DNA of 64,000 bases, from NCBI RefSeq assembly GCF_022815725.1, contig NZ_JALGRF010000008.1, forward strand, positions 124,001-188,000, written 5' to 3'. This stretch comes from Streptomyces sp. APSN-46.1. GTDB lineage: Bacteria > Actinomycetota > Actinomycetes > Streptomycetales > Streptomycetaceae. The position numbers and the translations under genes were made by a program. Below are positions 54,215 through 61,526 of the stretch, piece after piece (positions within the stretch are counted from its first letter, which is position 1; the number at the start of each line of letters is the position of its first letter). The notes beneath the pieces are model-generated. The model saw only the letters and a program-made list of their open reading frames with translations, had not been told where the DNA came from and did not search any database.

Positions 54215-54255
54215 CAGGGCCGCGCCCGGGCAGTCGTCGCCCGGGCCCGGCCCTG
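54215..54255. terminator. Bidirectional terminator between DUF4190 gene and rsr
   Basis: 17-bp stem with one C/C mismatch (54215-54231 with 54239-54255), 7-nt loop. Lies between two convergent stops (54206 and 54270). Confidence 0.85.
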
Positions 54256-54269
54256 TCCGTTTCGCGCTC

Positions 54270-55898
54270 CTACGCCGCTGCCGCTGCCGCCGCCCACGGC
54301 CAGTCGGCGTGCTGCCCGCCCTCGATGAGGGAGACCATCCGGAAGGCCGCGTCGGTCAGCCCGCCGAAGGTGTGCCGGTTCCCCGAACCGGCGGGCGCGT
54401 GCCCCACCCGGTAACCGGCCAGGTTCCAGGTGTACATCGGCACCTCGCCCGGCACCAGGGCGCTCGGGTCGCCGCCGTAGTGGTACGTGGCCTGCTCGTC
54501 CGTGACGATCAGGACCCGGTCGTGCCCCGTGTAGTGCTGCCGCACCGCCTCGGCGGTGTAGGTGCCGCCGAGGTTCTCGAAGCGGTCCAGCACCTTCAGT
54601 ACGGACTCGCCGCGCGTGTACGCGACCGCCTTGCTGGTGGAGCCGAACTGCACGAGGTCCGCCCGCTCCGCCCGCAGCGCCAGCGCCGTGCCGAAGACGG
54701 CCGCCGCGTCCGCCCGGTTGAGCCGCGAGCGGTCCGACAGCGGGGACCACATCGACCCGGACCGGTCGACCAGGATCAGCGTCCGGCCGGGCAGGGCGGG
54801 TACGTTCGCCAGCGAGTGGCCGAGCGCCCGCTCCAGCGGGTACGCCCAGCGCAGCGAGGGCGCGTGCTGGTAGGCGGCGAGGTAGCGGAAGGGGAACTGC
54901 CGCGACCGCGCGACGACCTCGGGGTCCGAGAGCTTCGCCGCGACCTGGGAGGCCACCGCGTCCGAGACCCCGGCCTGGTCGAAGTTGCGCAGGTTCCGCA
55001 GCAGCGCCATCGCGCCCATGGACGGGATGACCGCCTCCCAGGCTGCCGCGTCCATCGGACCCTGCAGCCAGCCGGCCAGCGCCTCCCAGGTCATGCCCGC
55101 CGCGGCGAGCCGCTCGGCGCCGTCCGGGGCGGTGACCACGGCCCGGCGGCGCTCCACGGGCAGCTCCATGAGCTCCCGGTGGGCGGCCAGGGTGCGGTTG
55201 CCCGCCGGGACCTCGGCGGTGTCGGGGTGGTGCCGGCGGTCGAGGGCGTACCGGAACAGCTCGCCCTGCCAGGCCTTGGCCGGGTCGGGGGCGGCGTGTA
55301 CGAGGTTGAGGACGTCGCCGAAGCGGTACCCCCGTCGAGAGGAGGCGGTGTCGTACTTCAGCAGCGAGGTGCCGGAGTAGAGCCGGCGCACCGCGTCGGC
55401 GATACCGCGCTTGACGGGCTTGGGGACGCTGCGCCCGTACGTCGTCGTCCAATAGGCCAGCAGCTCGCCGGGCTCGTCCGCGCGGCGCAGGACGGAGTCC
55501 ACGACCCGCCGGTTGGACGGGCCGTCGGTGACTCCGGCGTCGAGCCGCGCCTTGACGTACTCGGCGGCGCCGACGAGCGAGGCGGTACGCATGTTGCCGT
55601 CGCCCCGGAGCCAGCCGAGCAGGCCGGCGGTCCACTCGGGGTCCTCGACGGCGAGCTTGCGCACGAGCGCGGCGAAACGGTCGTCGCGGTCCTCGCCGCT
55701 CTCGTAGGCGGTCCGCTGCGTCACGAAGTTGGCGACGGCGAGCAGGAACAGCTCGGAGCGCGGGTCGCGGACGAATCCGGTGCTGCCGTGGTGGTTGGCG
55801 GAGCGGCGGCCGGTGGACCGTACGGGAGAGGTGGGCGAGGTGGGCGAAGTCGGCGCGGCGGGCGAGGCCTTGGACCGGAGCCGGTTGAAGCGGGCCAT
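54270..55898 (-). CDS. rsr: TROVE-domain Ro60 orthologue (Rsr)
   Basis: 542-residue Ro60/Telomerase-Vault family protein. N-terminal ~330 residues form the TROVE HEAT-repeat ring (about 45-335, e.g. LFLLAVANFVTQRTAYE, RYLAAYQHAP); C-terminal vWA domain with a MIDAS DRSGSMWS at about residue 377 and FENLGGTYTAEAV. Bacterial Ro60 (Rsr) holds non-coding Y RNA and works with exonucleases such as PNPase in rRNA maturation and stress RNA decay (shown in Deinococcus). Ala-rich tail. ATG at 55898 has GGGGGGA 5 nt upstream. The Y RNA gene lies 158 bp upstream on the same strand. Confidence 0.93.
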   Translation of the reverse strand: MARFNRLRSKASPAAPTSPTSPTSPVRSTGRRSANHHGSTGFVRDPRSELFLLAVANFVTQRTAYESGEDRDDRFAALVRKLAVEDPEWTAGLLGWLRGDGNMRTASLVGAAEYVKARLDAGVTDGPSNRRVVDSVLRRADEPGELLAYWTTTYGRSVPKPVKRGIADAVRRLYSGTSLLKYDTASSRRGYRFGDVLNLVHAAPDPAKAWQGELFRYALDRRHHPDTAEVPAGNRTLAAHRELMELPVERRRAVVTAPDGAERLAAAGMTWEALAGWLQGPMDAAAWEAVIPSMGAMALLRNLRNFDQAGVSDAVASQVAAKLSDPEVVARSRQFPFRYLAAYQHAPSLRWAYPLERALGHSLANVPALPGRTLILVDRSGSMWSPLSDRSRLNRADAAAVFGTALALRAERADLVQFGSTSKAVAYTRGESVLKVLDRFENLGGTYTAEAVRQHYTGHDRVLIVTDEQATYHYGGDPSALVPGEVPMYTWNLAGYRVGHAPAGSGNRHTFGGLTDAAFRMVSLIEGGQHADWPWAAAAAAA

Positions 55899-56034
55899 GA
55901 GAATCCCCCCGAATTCAGTGGAAAGGGGGGAGGCGTGAGCGTGCGGGATGCCCGACGCGTGCCTCCCGAGATCAAGTCTGGCCGCGGCGTGATTTCTGGA
56001 AGAAGTAGCCGCTTGCCGGGCGCACCGGGAGGTG

Positions 56035-56052
56035 CGTGACGTACGTGACGTA
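56035..56052. repeat. Tandem 9-bp repeat between Y RNA and rsr
   Basis: CGTGACGTA occurs twice head to tail (56035-56043, 56044-56052), directly after the 3' end of the Y RNA. An adjacent hairpin CGCACC/GGTGCG (56021-56036) could end Y RNA transcription. The rest of the rsr leader (55899-56020) shows no gene. Confidence 0.7.
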
Positions 56053-56055
56053 GGT

Positions 56056-56188
56056 GTCCAGAGATCGAATCGGCGAAACCACGTGGTGCTCTGCCAACTG
56101 AGCTACGCCGGCCTGAAACCGGCGACGGGACTCGAACCCGCGACCGCCCCATTAAGAGTGGAAGTAGGTCTCGCCTTCGCACCTGGAC
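56056..56188 (-). ncRNA. Y RNA with circularly permuted tRNA module (YrlA-like)
   Basis: About 133 nt, read on the minus strand toward rsr. Ends pair: GTCCAG (56188-56183) with CTGGAC (56061-56056), then CGAA (56179-56176) with TTCG (56069-56066), then GGCGAGACC (56175-56167) with GGTTTCGCC (56080-56072): an interrupted stem with internal loops like the Ro-binding stem of Y RNAs. Inside: anticodon-like arm TTCCA-CTCTTAA-TGGGG (56163-56147), variable CGGTC, T arm GCGGG-TTCGAGT-CCCGT (56141-56125), 7-bp acceptor stem 56124-56118/56112-56106 closed by TTCAG, TA, D arm GCTC-AGTTGGCA-GAGC (56103-56088), A. So tRNA positions 27-72 precede 1-26. No CCA end; ordinary tRNA scanners will miss it. Confidence 0.88.
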
Positions 56189-56195
56189 GAGTCAC

Positions 56196-56201
56196 ACGTT
56201 A
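56196..56201 (-). promoter_or_regulatory. -10 element of the Y RNA
   Basis: TAACGT on the minus strand ends 7 nt before the first paired base of the Y RNA, where transcription would start. No good -35 is seen; that position lies in the NUDIX terminator hairpin. Confidence 0.45.
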
Positions 56202-56224
56202 GGCGGCGGGCTCCGGCCGCCGCC
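56202..56224 (-). terminator. Terminator after the NUDIX gene
   Basis: 8-bp stem GGCGGCGG/CCGCCGCC (56202-56209 with 56217-56224), 7-nt loop, 18 bp after the NUDIX stop (56242). It separates the NADAR-NUDIX operon from the Y RNA. Confidence 0.65.
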
Positions 56225-56241
56225 ACGCAATTACGCTCCGG

Positions 56242-56697
56242 TCAGAGGGTGACCGCCGACATCAGCGTCGGCACCATGACCGCCCCGTCGTCGCCGTCGC
56301 CGTCGCCGGCGCGGGGCACCGGGACCCAGACCAGCCCGACCATCCGGGGACAGTCGCACCGCAACTCCTCGTCCACCCCCAGCCGGGGCTCACCGGGCGC
56401 GACCTCGACGCGGAAGCAGGAGGTCCAGCCCGAGGGGTACGGCGACTCGTACGCGTACCGCACGTCCAGGGCGCGCAGGCCCACTTCCTCGGCCACTTCG
56501 CGCCGGACGGCGTCCTCGGGCCGCTCCCCGGCCTCCAACCCGCCGCCGGGCAGGGTCCAGTACTCCGGCCCGTCATGGCGGCCGGTCGGGCCGCGGCCGC
56601 GTTCGCGCACCATGAGGACGCGGCCGTCCCGGATGATCACCGCGGCGACCCGGCGCCGGTCCGGTATGCGGTCCTCCGTCACGCCGCGTCCGGTCAC
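56242..56697 (-). CDS. NUDIX hydrolase, coupled to NADAR gene
   Basis: 151-residue NUDIX protein with a full box GGGLEAGERPEDAVRREVAE. Given the NADAR partner, ADP-ribose or NADH are attractive substrates, but this is inference. GTG at 56697 is chosen since GGGAGG lies 4-5 nt upstream; GTG 56712, overlapping the NADAR stop, is possible. C-terminus has a Gly/Asp run (GDGDGDDG). Confidence 0.85.
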   Translation of the reverse strand: MTGRGVTEDRIPDRRRVAAVIIRDGRVLMVRERGRGPTGRHDGPEYWTLPGGGLEAGERPEDAVRREVAEEVGLRALDVRYAYESPYPSGWTSCFRVEVAPGEPRLGVDEELRCDCPRMVGLVWVPVPRAGDGDGDDGAVMVPTLMSAVTL

Positions 56698-56708
56698 GCC
56701 GCCTCCCG

Positions 56709-57269
56709 TCACGCCGGCTCCGTGCCCGACCGCAACCGGTCCCGGGCCTCCATCAGGGCGAAACCCAGCAGGTTCAGGCCGCGCCAGCGGGCCGGGTCCA
56801 GGGCGCGCTCGTCGTCCGCGGCCAGCCCGATGCCCCAGATCCGGTCCATCGGGCTCGCCTCCACCAGCACCCGGTTCCCCGTACCCAGCAGGTACCCCCG
56901 CAGCGCCGGGTCGGAGCCGAACTTGTGGACGCTGCCCTCCACCACCAGGGCGAAGCGCTCCCGCTCCCATATCGCCTCGTCGAACCCGCGCACCAGCCGC
57001 CCGGCCTTCTTCGCGGCCGCCGGGGTCCGCGCCTCCAGCGCGGCGCGCTCCGCCTCCGGGTCCCCGAACAGCCGGGCCTTGCCCGCCATCATCCAGTGTT
57101 CGGCCGTTTCGTACCGGACCTCACCCACAGTGAAGGGGGAGGGCCACCACTGGCTCAAACAGCTCGGTCCGAGGGTCCCGTCGGGCCTCGGCCGGTGCCC
57201 CCAGAACGGCAGGAACTTCACCCGCTCACCACGGCTGACCTGCTCGATCAGTGTGTCGATCATCTCCAT
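56709..57269 (-). CDS. NADAR-domain (YbiA-like) protein
   Basis: 186-residue NADAR protein. Characteristic segments: FLPFWGHRP, LSQWWPSPF, YETAEHWMMAGKARLFGD, GFDEAIWERERF and MDRIWGIGL. NADAR enzymes include riboflavin-intermediate N-glycosidases (YbiA) and, more recently, guanosine-specific ADP-ribosyl hydrolases that reverse DNA/RNA ADP-ribosylation. Which applies here is open. Start uncertain: ATG 57269 preferred, GTG 57299 and ATG 57263 possible. Operon with the NUDIX gene. Confidence 0.87.
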   Translation of the reverse strand: MEMIDTLIEQVSRGERVKFLPFWGHRPRPDGTLGPSCLSQWWPSPFTVGEVRYETAEHWMMAGKARLFGDPEAERAALEARTPAAAKKAGRLVRGFDEAIWERERFALVVEGSVHKFGSDPALRGYLLGTGNRVLVEASPMDRIWGIGLAADDERALDPARWRGLNLLGFALMEARDRLRSGTEPA

Positions 57270-57340
57270 GCACGCGAGTCTGGCAGTCGCCACTGACACT
57301 TCGTACGGGATTTAGGTTGCGTCTCGACACATGGTCGACC

Positions 57341-57376
57341 GATTCCGTCGCGTAACCAAAGCGCAACAACGGAATC
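57341..57376. promoter_or_regulatory. Candidate operator region of polyamine cluster 2
   Basis: Inverted repeat GATTCCGT (57341-57348) and ACGGAATC (57369-57376) enclosing GTAAC-N6-GCAAC (57352-57367), which fits the GlnR box GTNAC-N6-GNAAC. The outer repeat shares ACGGAATC with the palindrome at 44896-44910, so both GlnR and the AsnC/Lrp regulator might act here. Confidence 0.5.
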
Positions 57377-57451
57377 ACTTGGCGCTAGGCCTCGCCTCTG
57401 TCAGGATCGGCACTCAATTCGGGCTGTAGCTACGGAGAGCGTGAGGGCGTG

Positions 57452-58966
57452 ATGGGTAACCGCTTCCAGGTCAAGGACCGCTTCGCAGACGGCGCGCAGT
57501 ACATCGACGGCCACCTCAGGTCCGGTACCTCGGGGCGGTCGCACACGGTCGTCGACCCCGCCACCGGCGACGAGGTCCTCACCTACGAACTCGCGAGCCC
57601 CGCGGACGTGGACGAGGCGGTCGCCGCCGCCAAGCGGGCCTTCCCGGGCTGGTCCGGCGCCACCCCCGGCGAGCGCTCGGACGCGCTGCACCGGCTGGCC
57701 GCCGTACTGGCCGAGCGGGCCGAGGACTTCGCGTACGCCGAGTCCCTCCAGTGCGGCAAGCCGATCAAGCTGACCACGGAGTTCGACGTACCGGGGACCA
57801 TCGACAACACCGCCTTCTTCGCGGGCGCCGCGCGCCACCTCCAGGGGCAGGCGGCCGCCGAGTACTCCGGCGACCACACCTCCTACGTCCGTCGCGAGGC
57901 CATCGGGGTCGTCGGCTCCATCGCCCCCTGGAACTATCCGCTCCAGATGGCCGCCTGGAAGATCCTCCCGGCCATCGCCGCGGGCAACACCGTCGTCCTC
58001 AAGCCCGCCGAACTCACCCCGCTGACCTCGCTGATGTTCGCCCAGGCGGCCAAGGAGGCGGGTCTGCCCGACGGCGTGATCAACATCGTCGCCGGCGCCG
58101 GGCGGGACGCGGGGGAGCGCCTGGTCGGCCACCCGGACGTGGTCATGACCTCCTTCACCGGCTCCACCACCGTCGGCAAGCGGGTCGCGGAGCTCGCCAC
58201 CGCCACCGTCAAGCGCCTCCACCTGGAGCTCGGCGGCAAGGCGCCGTTCCTCGTCTTCGACGACGCCGACCTGGAGGCCGCCGCGCACGGCGCGGTCGCC
58301 GCCTCCCTGATCAACACCGGCCAGGACTGCACCGCCGCCACCCGCGCCTACGTCCAGCGCCCCCTGCACGACGCCTTCGTCGCGCGCGTGGCCGAGCTGA
58401 TGGAGACCGTGCGCGTGGGCGACCCCTTCGCCGCCACCACCGACCTCGGCCCGCTCGTCTCGCACGCCCACCGCGACCGGGTCGCCGGGTTCGTCGAACG
58501 GGCCCGCGCGTACGCCACCGTCGTCACCGGCGGCGAGATCCCGCGGGGAGAGCTCGCCCAGGGCGCGTACTACCGGCCGACCCTGATCGCCGGCGCCGCC
58601 CAGGACAGCGAGGTCGTGCAGTCCGAGATCTTCGGGCCGGTCCTCGTCGTGCTGCCCTTCGACACCGACGACGAGGGCTTCGCGCTGGCCAACGACACCC
58701 CGTACGGTCTCGCCGCCTCCGCCTGGAGTCGCGACGTGTACCGGGCGAACCGCGCCACCCGCGAGATCAAGGCGGGTTGCGTGTGGGTCAACGACCACAT
58801 TCCGATCATCAGCGAGATGCCCCACGGAGGCTACAAGGCGAGCGGGTTCGGCAAGGACATGAGTGCCTACTCCTTCGAGGAGTACACGCAGGTCAAGCAC
58901 GTAATGTTCGACAACACCGCGGTCGCCGCGAAGGACTGGCACCGCACGATCTTCGGGGACCGATAG
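57452..58966 (+). CDS. Aldehyde dehydrogenase, probable gamma-aminobutyraldehyde dehydrogenase
   Basis: 504-residue dehydrogenase with Glu259 in LELGGKAP and Cys293 in NTGQDCTAATR. PuuC/PatD-like; position directly before potD-potABC suggests oxidation of 4-aminobutanal to GABA in putrescine use. It is a paralogue of the enzyme at 45052. ATG 57452 preferred over GTG 57449 because GAGGG is at the better distance. Promoter carries GlnR-like and TTCCG/CGGAA elements. potD follows after 48 bp. Confidence 0.9.
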   Translation: MGNRFQVKDRFADGAQYIDGHLRSGTSGRSHTVVDPATGDEVLTYELASPADVDEAVAAAKRAFPGWSGATPGERSDALHRLAAVLAERAEDFAYAESLQCGKPIKLTTEFDVPGTIDNTAFFAGAARHLQGQAAAEYSGDHTSYVRREAIGVVGSIAPWNYPLQMAAWKILPAIAAGNTVVLKPAELTPLTSLMFAQAAKEAGLPDGVINIVAGAGRDAGERLVGHPDVVMTSFTGSTTVGKRVAELATATVKRLHLELGGKAPFLVFDDADLEAAAHGAVAASLINTGQDCTAATRAYVQRPLHDAFVARVAELMETVRVGDPFAATTDLGPLVSHAHRDRVAGFVERARAYATVVTGGEIPRGELAQGAYYRPTLIAGAAQDSEVVQSEIFGPVLVVLPFDTDDEGFALANDTPYGLAASAWSRDVYRANRATREIKAGCVWVNDHIPIISEMPHGGYKASGFGKDMSAYSFEEYTQVKHVMFDNTAVAAKDWHRTIFGDR

Positions 58967-59014
58967 CAGTTGCCGCCGGACCAGCGGCTCACCCCTCCCG
59001 AAAGGGCACAGCGC

Positions 59015-60265
59015 ATGGAGCAGTTCGAGCCCGACCGCCTCTCGGCGGCGCAACTCGCCGCGATGCGGCGCAGTCTCACCAACGGCCGGGGCGCACTCAC
59101 CCGCCGCTCGCTGCTGCGCGTCTCCGGAATCGGAGCGCTCACCCTCGGCGGCCTGTCCTCCCTGACGGCCTGCGGCATCCCGCCCGCCAAGCGGCAGGAC
59201 GGCGCCGCGGTCGCCTCCGACGACCACTCGGCCCAGGAGAAGGAGATCAACTTCTCCAACTGGACCGAGTACATGGACACCAGCGACGACGAGAAGACCC
59301 GTCCCACGCTGGAGGAGTTCACCAAGCGGACCGGGATCAAGGTCAAGTACACCGAGGACATCAACGACAACGTCGAGTTCTTCGGCAAGATACGCCCGCA
59401 GCTCGCGGCGGGCCAGGACACCGGCCGTGACCTGATCGTCGTCACCGACTGGCTCGCGGCGCGCATCATCCGCCTCGGCTGGGCGCAGCGGCTGGACCCC
59501 GCCCACCTGCCGCACGCCTACGCCAACCTGATCCCGCAGTTCCGCAACCCCGACTGGGACCCGGGCCGTGTCCACAGCTACCCGTGGACGGGCATCGACA
59601 CCGTCATCGCCTACAACACCAAGGCCACCGGCGGCAAGAAGGTCGACTCCGTCACCCAGATGCTCGACGACCCCTCCCTCAAGGGCCGCGTCGGCTTCCT
59701 CACCGAGATGCGCGACACCGTCGGCATGACCCTGCTCGACCAGGGCAAGGACCCGGCGAGCTTCACCACCGCCGACTACGACGAGGCCATCGGCCGGCTC
59801 CAGAAGGGCGTGGACAAGAAGCAGATCCGCCGCTTCACCGGCAACGACTACACCGCCGACCTCGACAAGGGCGACCTCGCCGCCTGCCTGGCCTGGGCCG
59901 GCGACGTCATCCAGCTCCAGGCGGGCAACCCGGACATCCAGTACGCAATCCCGGCTCCCGGTTACCTCACCTCCAGCGACAACCTGCTGGTGCCCGCCCA
60001 CGCCCGGCACAAGGCCAACGCCGAGAAGCTCATCGACTACTACTACGAGCCTCCGGTCGCCGCCGAACTGGCCGCTTTCATCAGCTACGTCTGCCCGGTC
60101 GAGGGCGTCAAGGACGAGCTGGCCAAGATCGACCCCGCGCTCGCGGACAACCCCCTGATCGTGCCGGACAAGGCGATGGCCGCCAAGGCGCACGCCTTCC
60201 GCTCCCTCACGGGCGAGGAAGAGACCGCGTACGAAGAGAAGTTCGCCAAGCTCATCGGAGCCTGA
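59015..60265 (+). CDS. potD: Spermidine/putrescine-binding Tat lipoprotein PotD
   Basis: 416-residue binding lipoprotein. Signal peptide with TRRSLLRVSG (Tat) and lipobox LTAC, Cys53; mature part with FSNWTEYMDTSDDE, FTGNDYTADLDKGD and YYEPPVAAELAAFISYVCPV. Closest in the window to the lipoprotein at 46593. ATG at 59015 with AAAGGG about 9 nt upstream; an in-frame TTG at 58970 is possible. Followed by potABC after 109 bp. Confidence 0.9.
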   Translation: MEQFEPDRLSAAQLAAMRRSLTNGRGALTRRSLLRVSGIGALTLGGLSSLTACGIPPAKRQDGAAVASDDHSAQEKEINFSNWTEYMDTSDDEKTRPTLEEFTKRTGIKVKYTEDINDNVEFFGKIRPQLAAGQDTGRDLIVVTDWLAARIIRLGWAQRLDPAHLPHAYANLIPQFRNPDWDPGRVHSYPWTGIDTVIAYNTKATGGKKVDSVTQMLDDPSLKGRVGFLTEMRDTVGMTLLDQGKDPASFTTADYDEAIGRLQKGVDKKQIRRFTGNDYTADLDKGDLAACLAWAGDVIQLQAGNPDIQYAIPAPGYLTSSDNLLVPAHARHKANAEKLIDYYYEPPVAAELAAFISYVCPVEGVKDELAKIDPALADNPLIVPDKAMAAKAHAFRSLTGEEETAYEEKFAKLIGA

Positions 60266-60374
60266 CGGGCCCCCGTACCGGCCCCCGCACGGGCACGCTC
60301 CCACCGGCCTTCCGGACCGGCATCCGCGTGCTCCCGCACCCTTCCGACGACACCACCACCGAAGGCCGCGACCC

Positions 60375-61526
60375 ATGACTGACAAGACCGCGGGCGGCGA
60401 CGTCCGCCTCGCCGGGATCAGCAAGCACTACGGCTCGTTCACCGCCGTGCACCCGCTGGATCTCACCATCCCCCAGGGCTCCTTCTTCGCCCTGCTCGGC
60501 GCCTCCGGCTGCGGGAAGACCACCACCCTGCGCATGATCGCCGGCCTGGAGGAGCCCTCCACCGGCACGGTCCACCTCGGCGACCGCGAGGTCACCCAGC
60601 TGCCGCCGTACAAGCGCCCGGTCAACACGGTCTTCCAGAGCTATGCGCTCTTCCCGCACCTGAACATCTACGAGAACGTCGCCTTCGGGCTGCGCCGCCG
60701 CGGCATCAAGTCCGTCAAGAAGCAGGTCGAGGACATGCTGGAGCTGGTCGAGCTGGGCCAGTTCGCCCAGCGCAAGCCGCACCAGCTCTCCGGCGGCCAG
60801 CAGCAGCGCGTGGCCGTCGCCCGCGCGCTCATCAACCACCCGCGGGTGCTGCTCCTCGACGAGCCCCTCGGCGCCCTCGACCTCAAGCTGCGCCGCCAGA
60901 TGCAGCTGGAGCTCAAGCGCATCCAGACCGAGGTCGGCATCACCTTCGTGCACGTCACGCACGACCAGGAGGAGGCCATGACCATGGCCGACACGGTCGC
61001 CGTGATGAACGGCGGCCGCGTCGAGCAGCTGGGCGCCCCCGCCGAGCTCTACGAGAACCCCGGGACCACCTTCGTCGCCAACTTCCTCGGGACCTCGAAC
61101 CTGATCGAGGCCGAGGTGCTGGAGGCGGGCTCCGCGGACGTCATGGTGACGAGCGCGGGCACGAAGCTCCGGCTGCCCGCGTCGCGGTGTTCGACCACGC
61201 CCCGAGCCGGCGGAAAGCTGCTGGTCGGGGTGCGCCCGGAGAAGATCTCCCTGGTCCCCGCGGACGAGGAGCACACCGTCGCGGCCGGCCGCAACAAGGT
61301 CACGGGCCGCATAGCCGACTCCTCCTTCATCGGCGTCTCCACCCAGTACGTCATCGACAGCCAGGTCTGCCCCGGGCTGGAGGTGTACGTCCAGAACATC
61401 GAGCGCGACACCCGCCTGGCCCCTGGCGCCGAGGTGGTCCTGCACTGGAACCCGGAGCACACCTTCGGCCTGGACGCGGCTCAGGACATCGACGCGGGCA
61501 TCGAGACGGTCGAGGAGAGCGCGTGA
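60375..61526 (+). CDS. potA: Polyamine ABC transporter ATP-binding protein PotA
   Basis: 383-residue ATPase. Walker A GASGCGKTT, Q-loop VFQSYALFPHL, signature LSGGQQQRVAVARAL, Walker B VLLLDEPLGALD, H-loop VTHDQEEAMTMAD; C-terminal TOBE domain from about 290. Drives uptake of putrescine or spermidine with PotBCD. ATG at 60375. Stop overlaps potB start by 4 nt (GTGA). Confidence 0.94.
   Translation: MTDKTAGGDVRLAGISKHYGSFTAVHPLDLTIPQGSFFALLGASGCGKTTTLRMIAGLEEPSTGTVHLGDREVTQLPPYKRPVNTVFQSYALFPHLNIYENVAFGLRRRGIKSVKKQVEDMLELVELGQFAQRKPHQLSGGQQQRVAVARALINHPRVLLLDEPLGALDLKLRRQMQLELKRIQTEVGITFVHVTHDQEEAMTMADTVAVMNGGRVEQLGAPAELYENPGTTFVANFLGTSNLIEAEVLEAGSADVMVTSAGTKLRLPASRCSTTPRAGGKLLVGVRPEKISLVPADEEHTVAAGRNKVTGRIADSSFIGVSTQYVIDSQVCPGLEVYVQNIERDTRLAPGAEVVLHWNPEHTFGLDAAQDIDAGIETVEESA

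Noticed and set aside
56056..56188. A normal tRNA gene
   Set aside because: T arm and acceptor 3' strand precede the acceptor 5' strand and D arm, so no linear tRNA can be drawn on either strand; it fits only as a permuted module inside a Y RNA.
57401..60424. Minus-strand ORF of about 1007 codons
   Set aside because: It runs opposite to the aldehyde dehydrogenase and potD genes, is Gly/Val/Asp/Arg-biased shadow coding from high-GC third positions, and has no recognisable motif.
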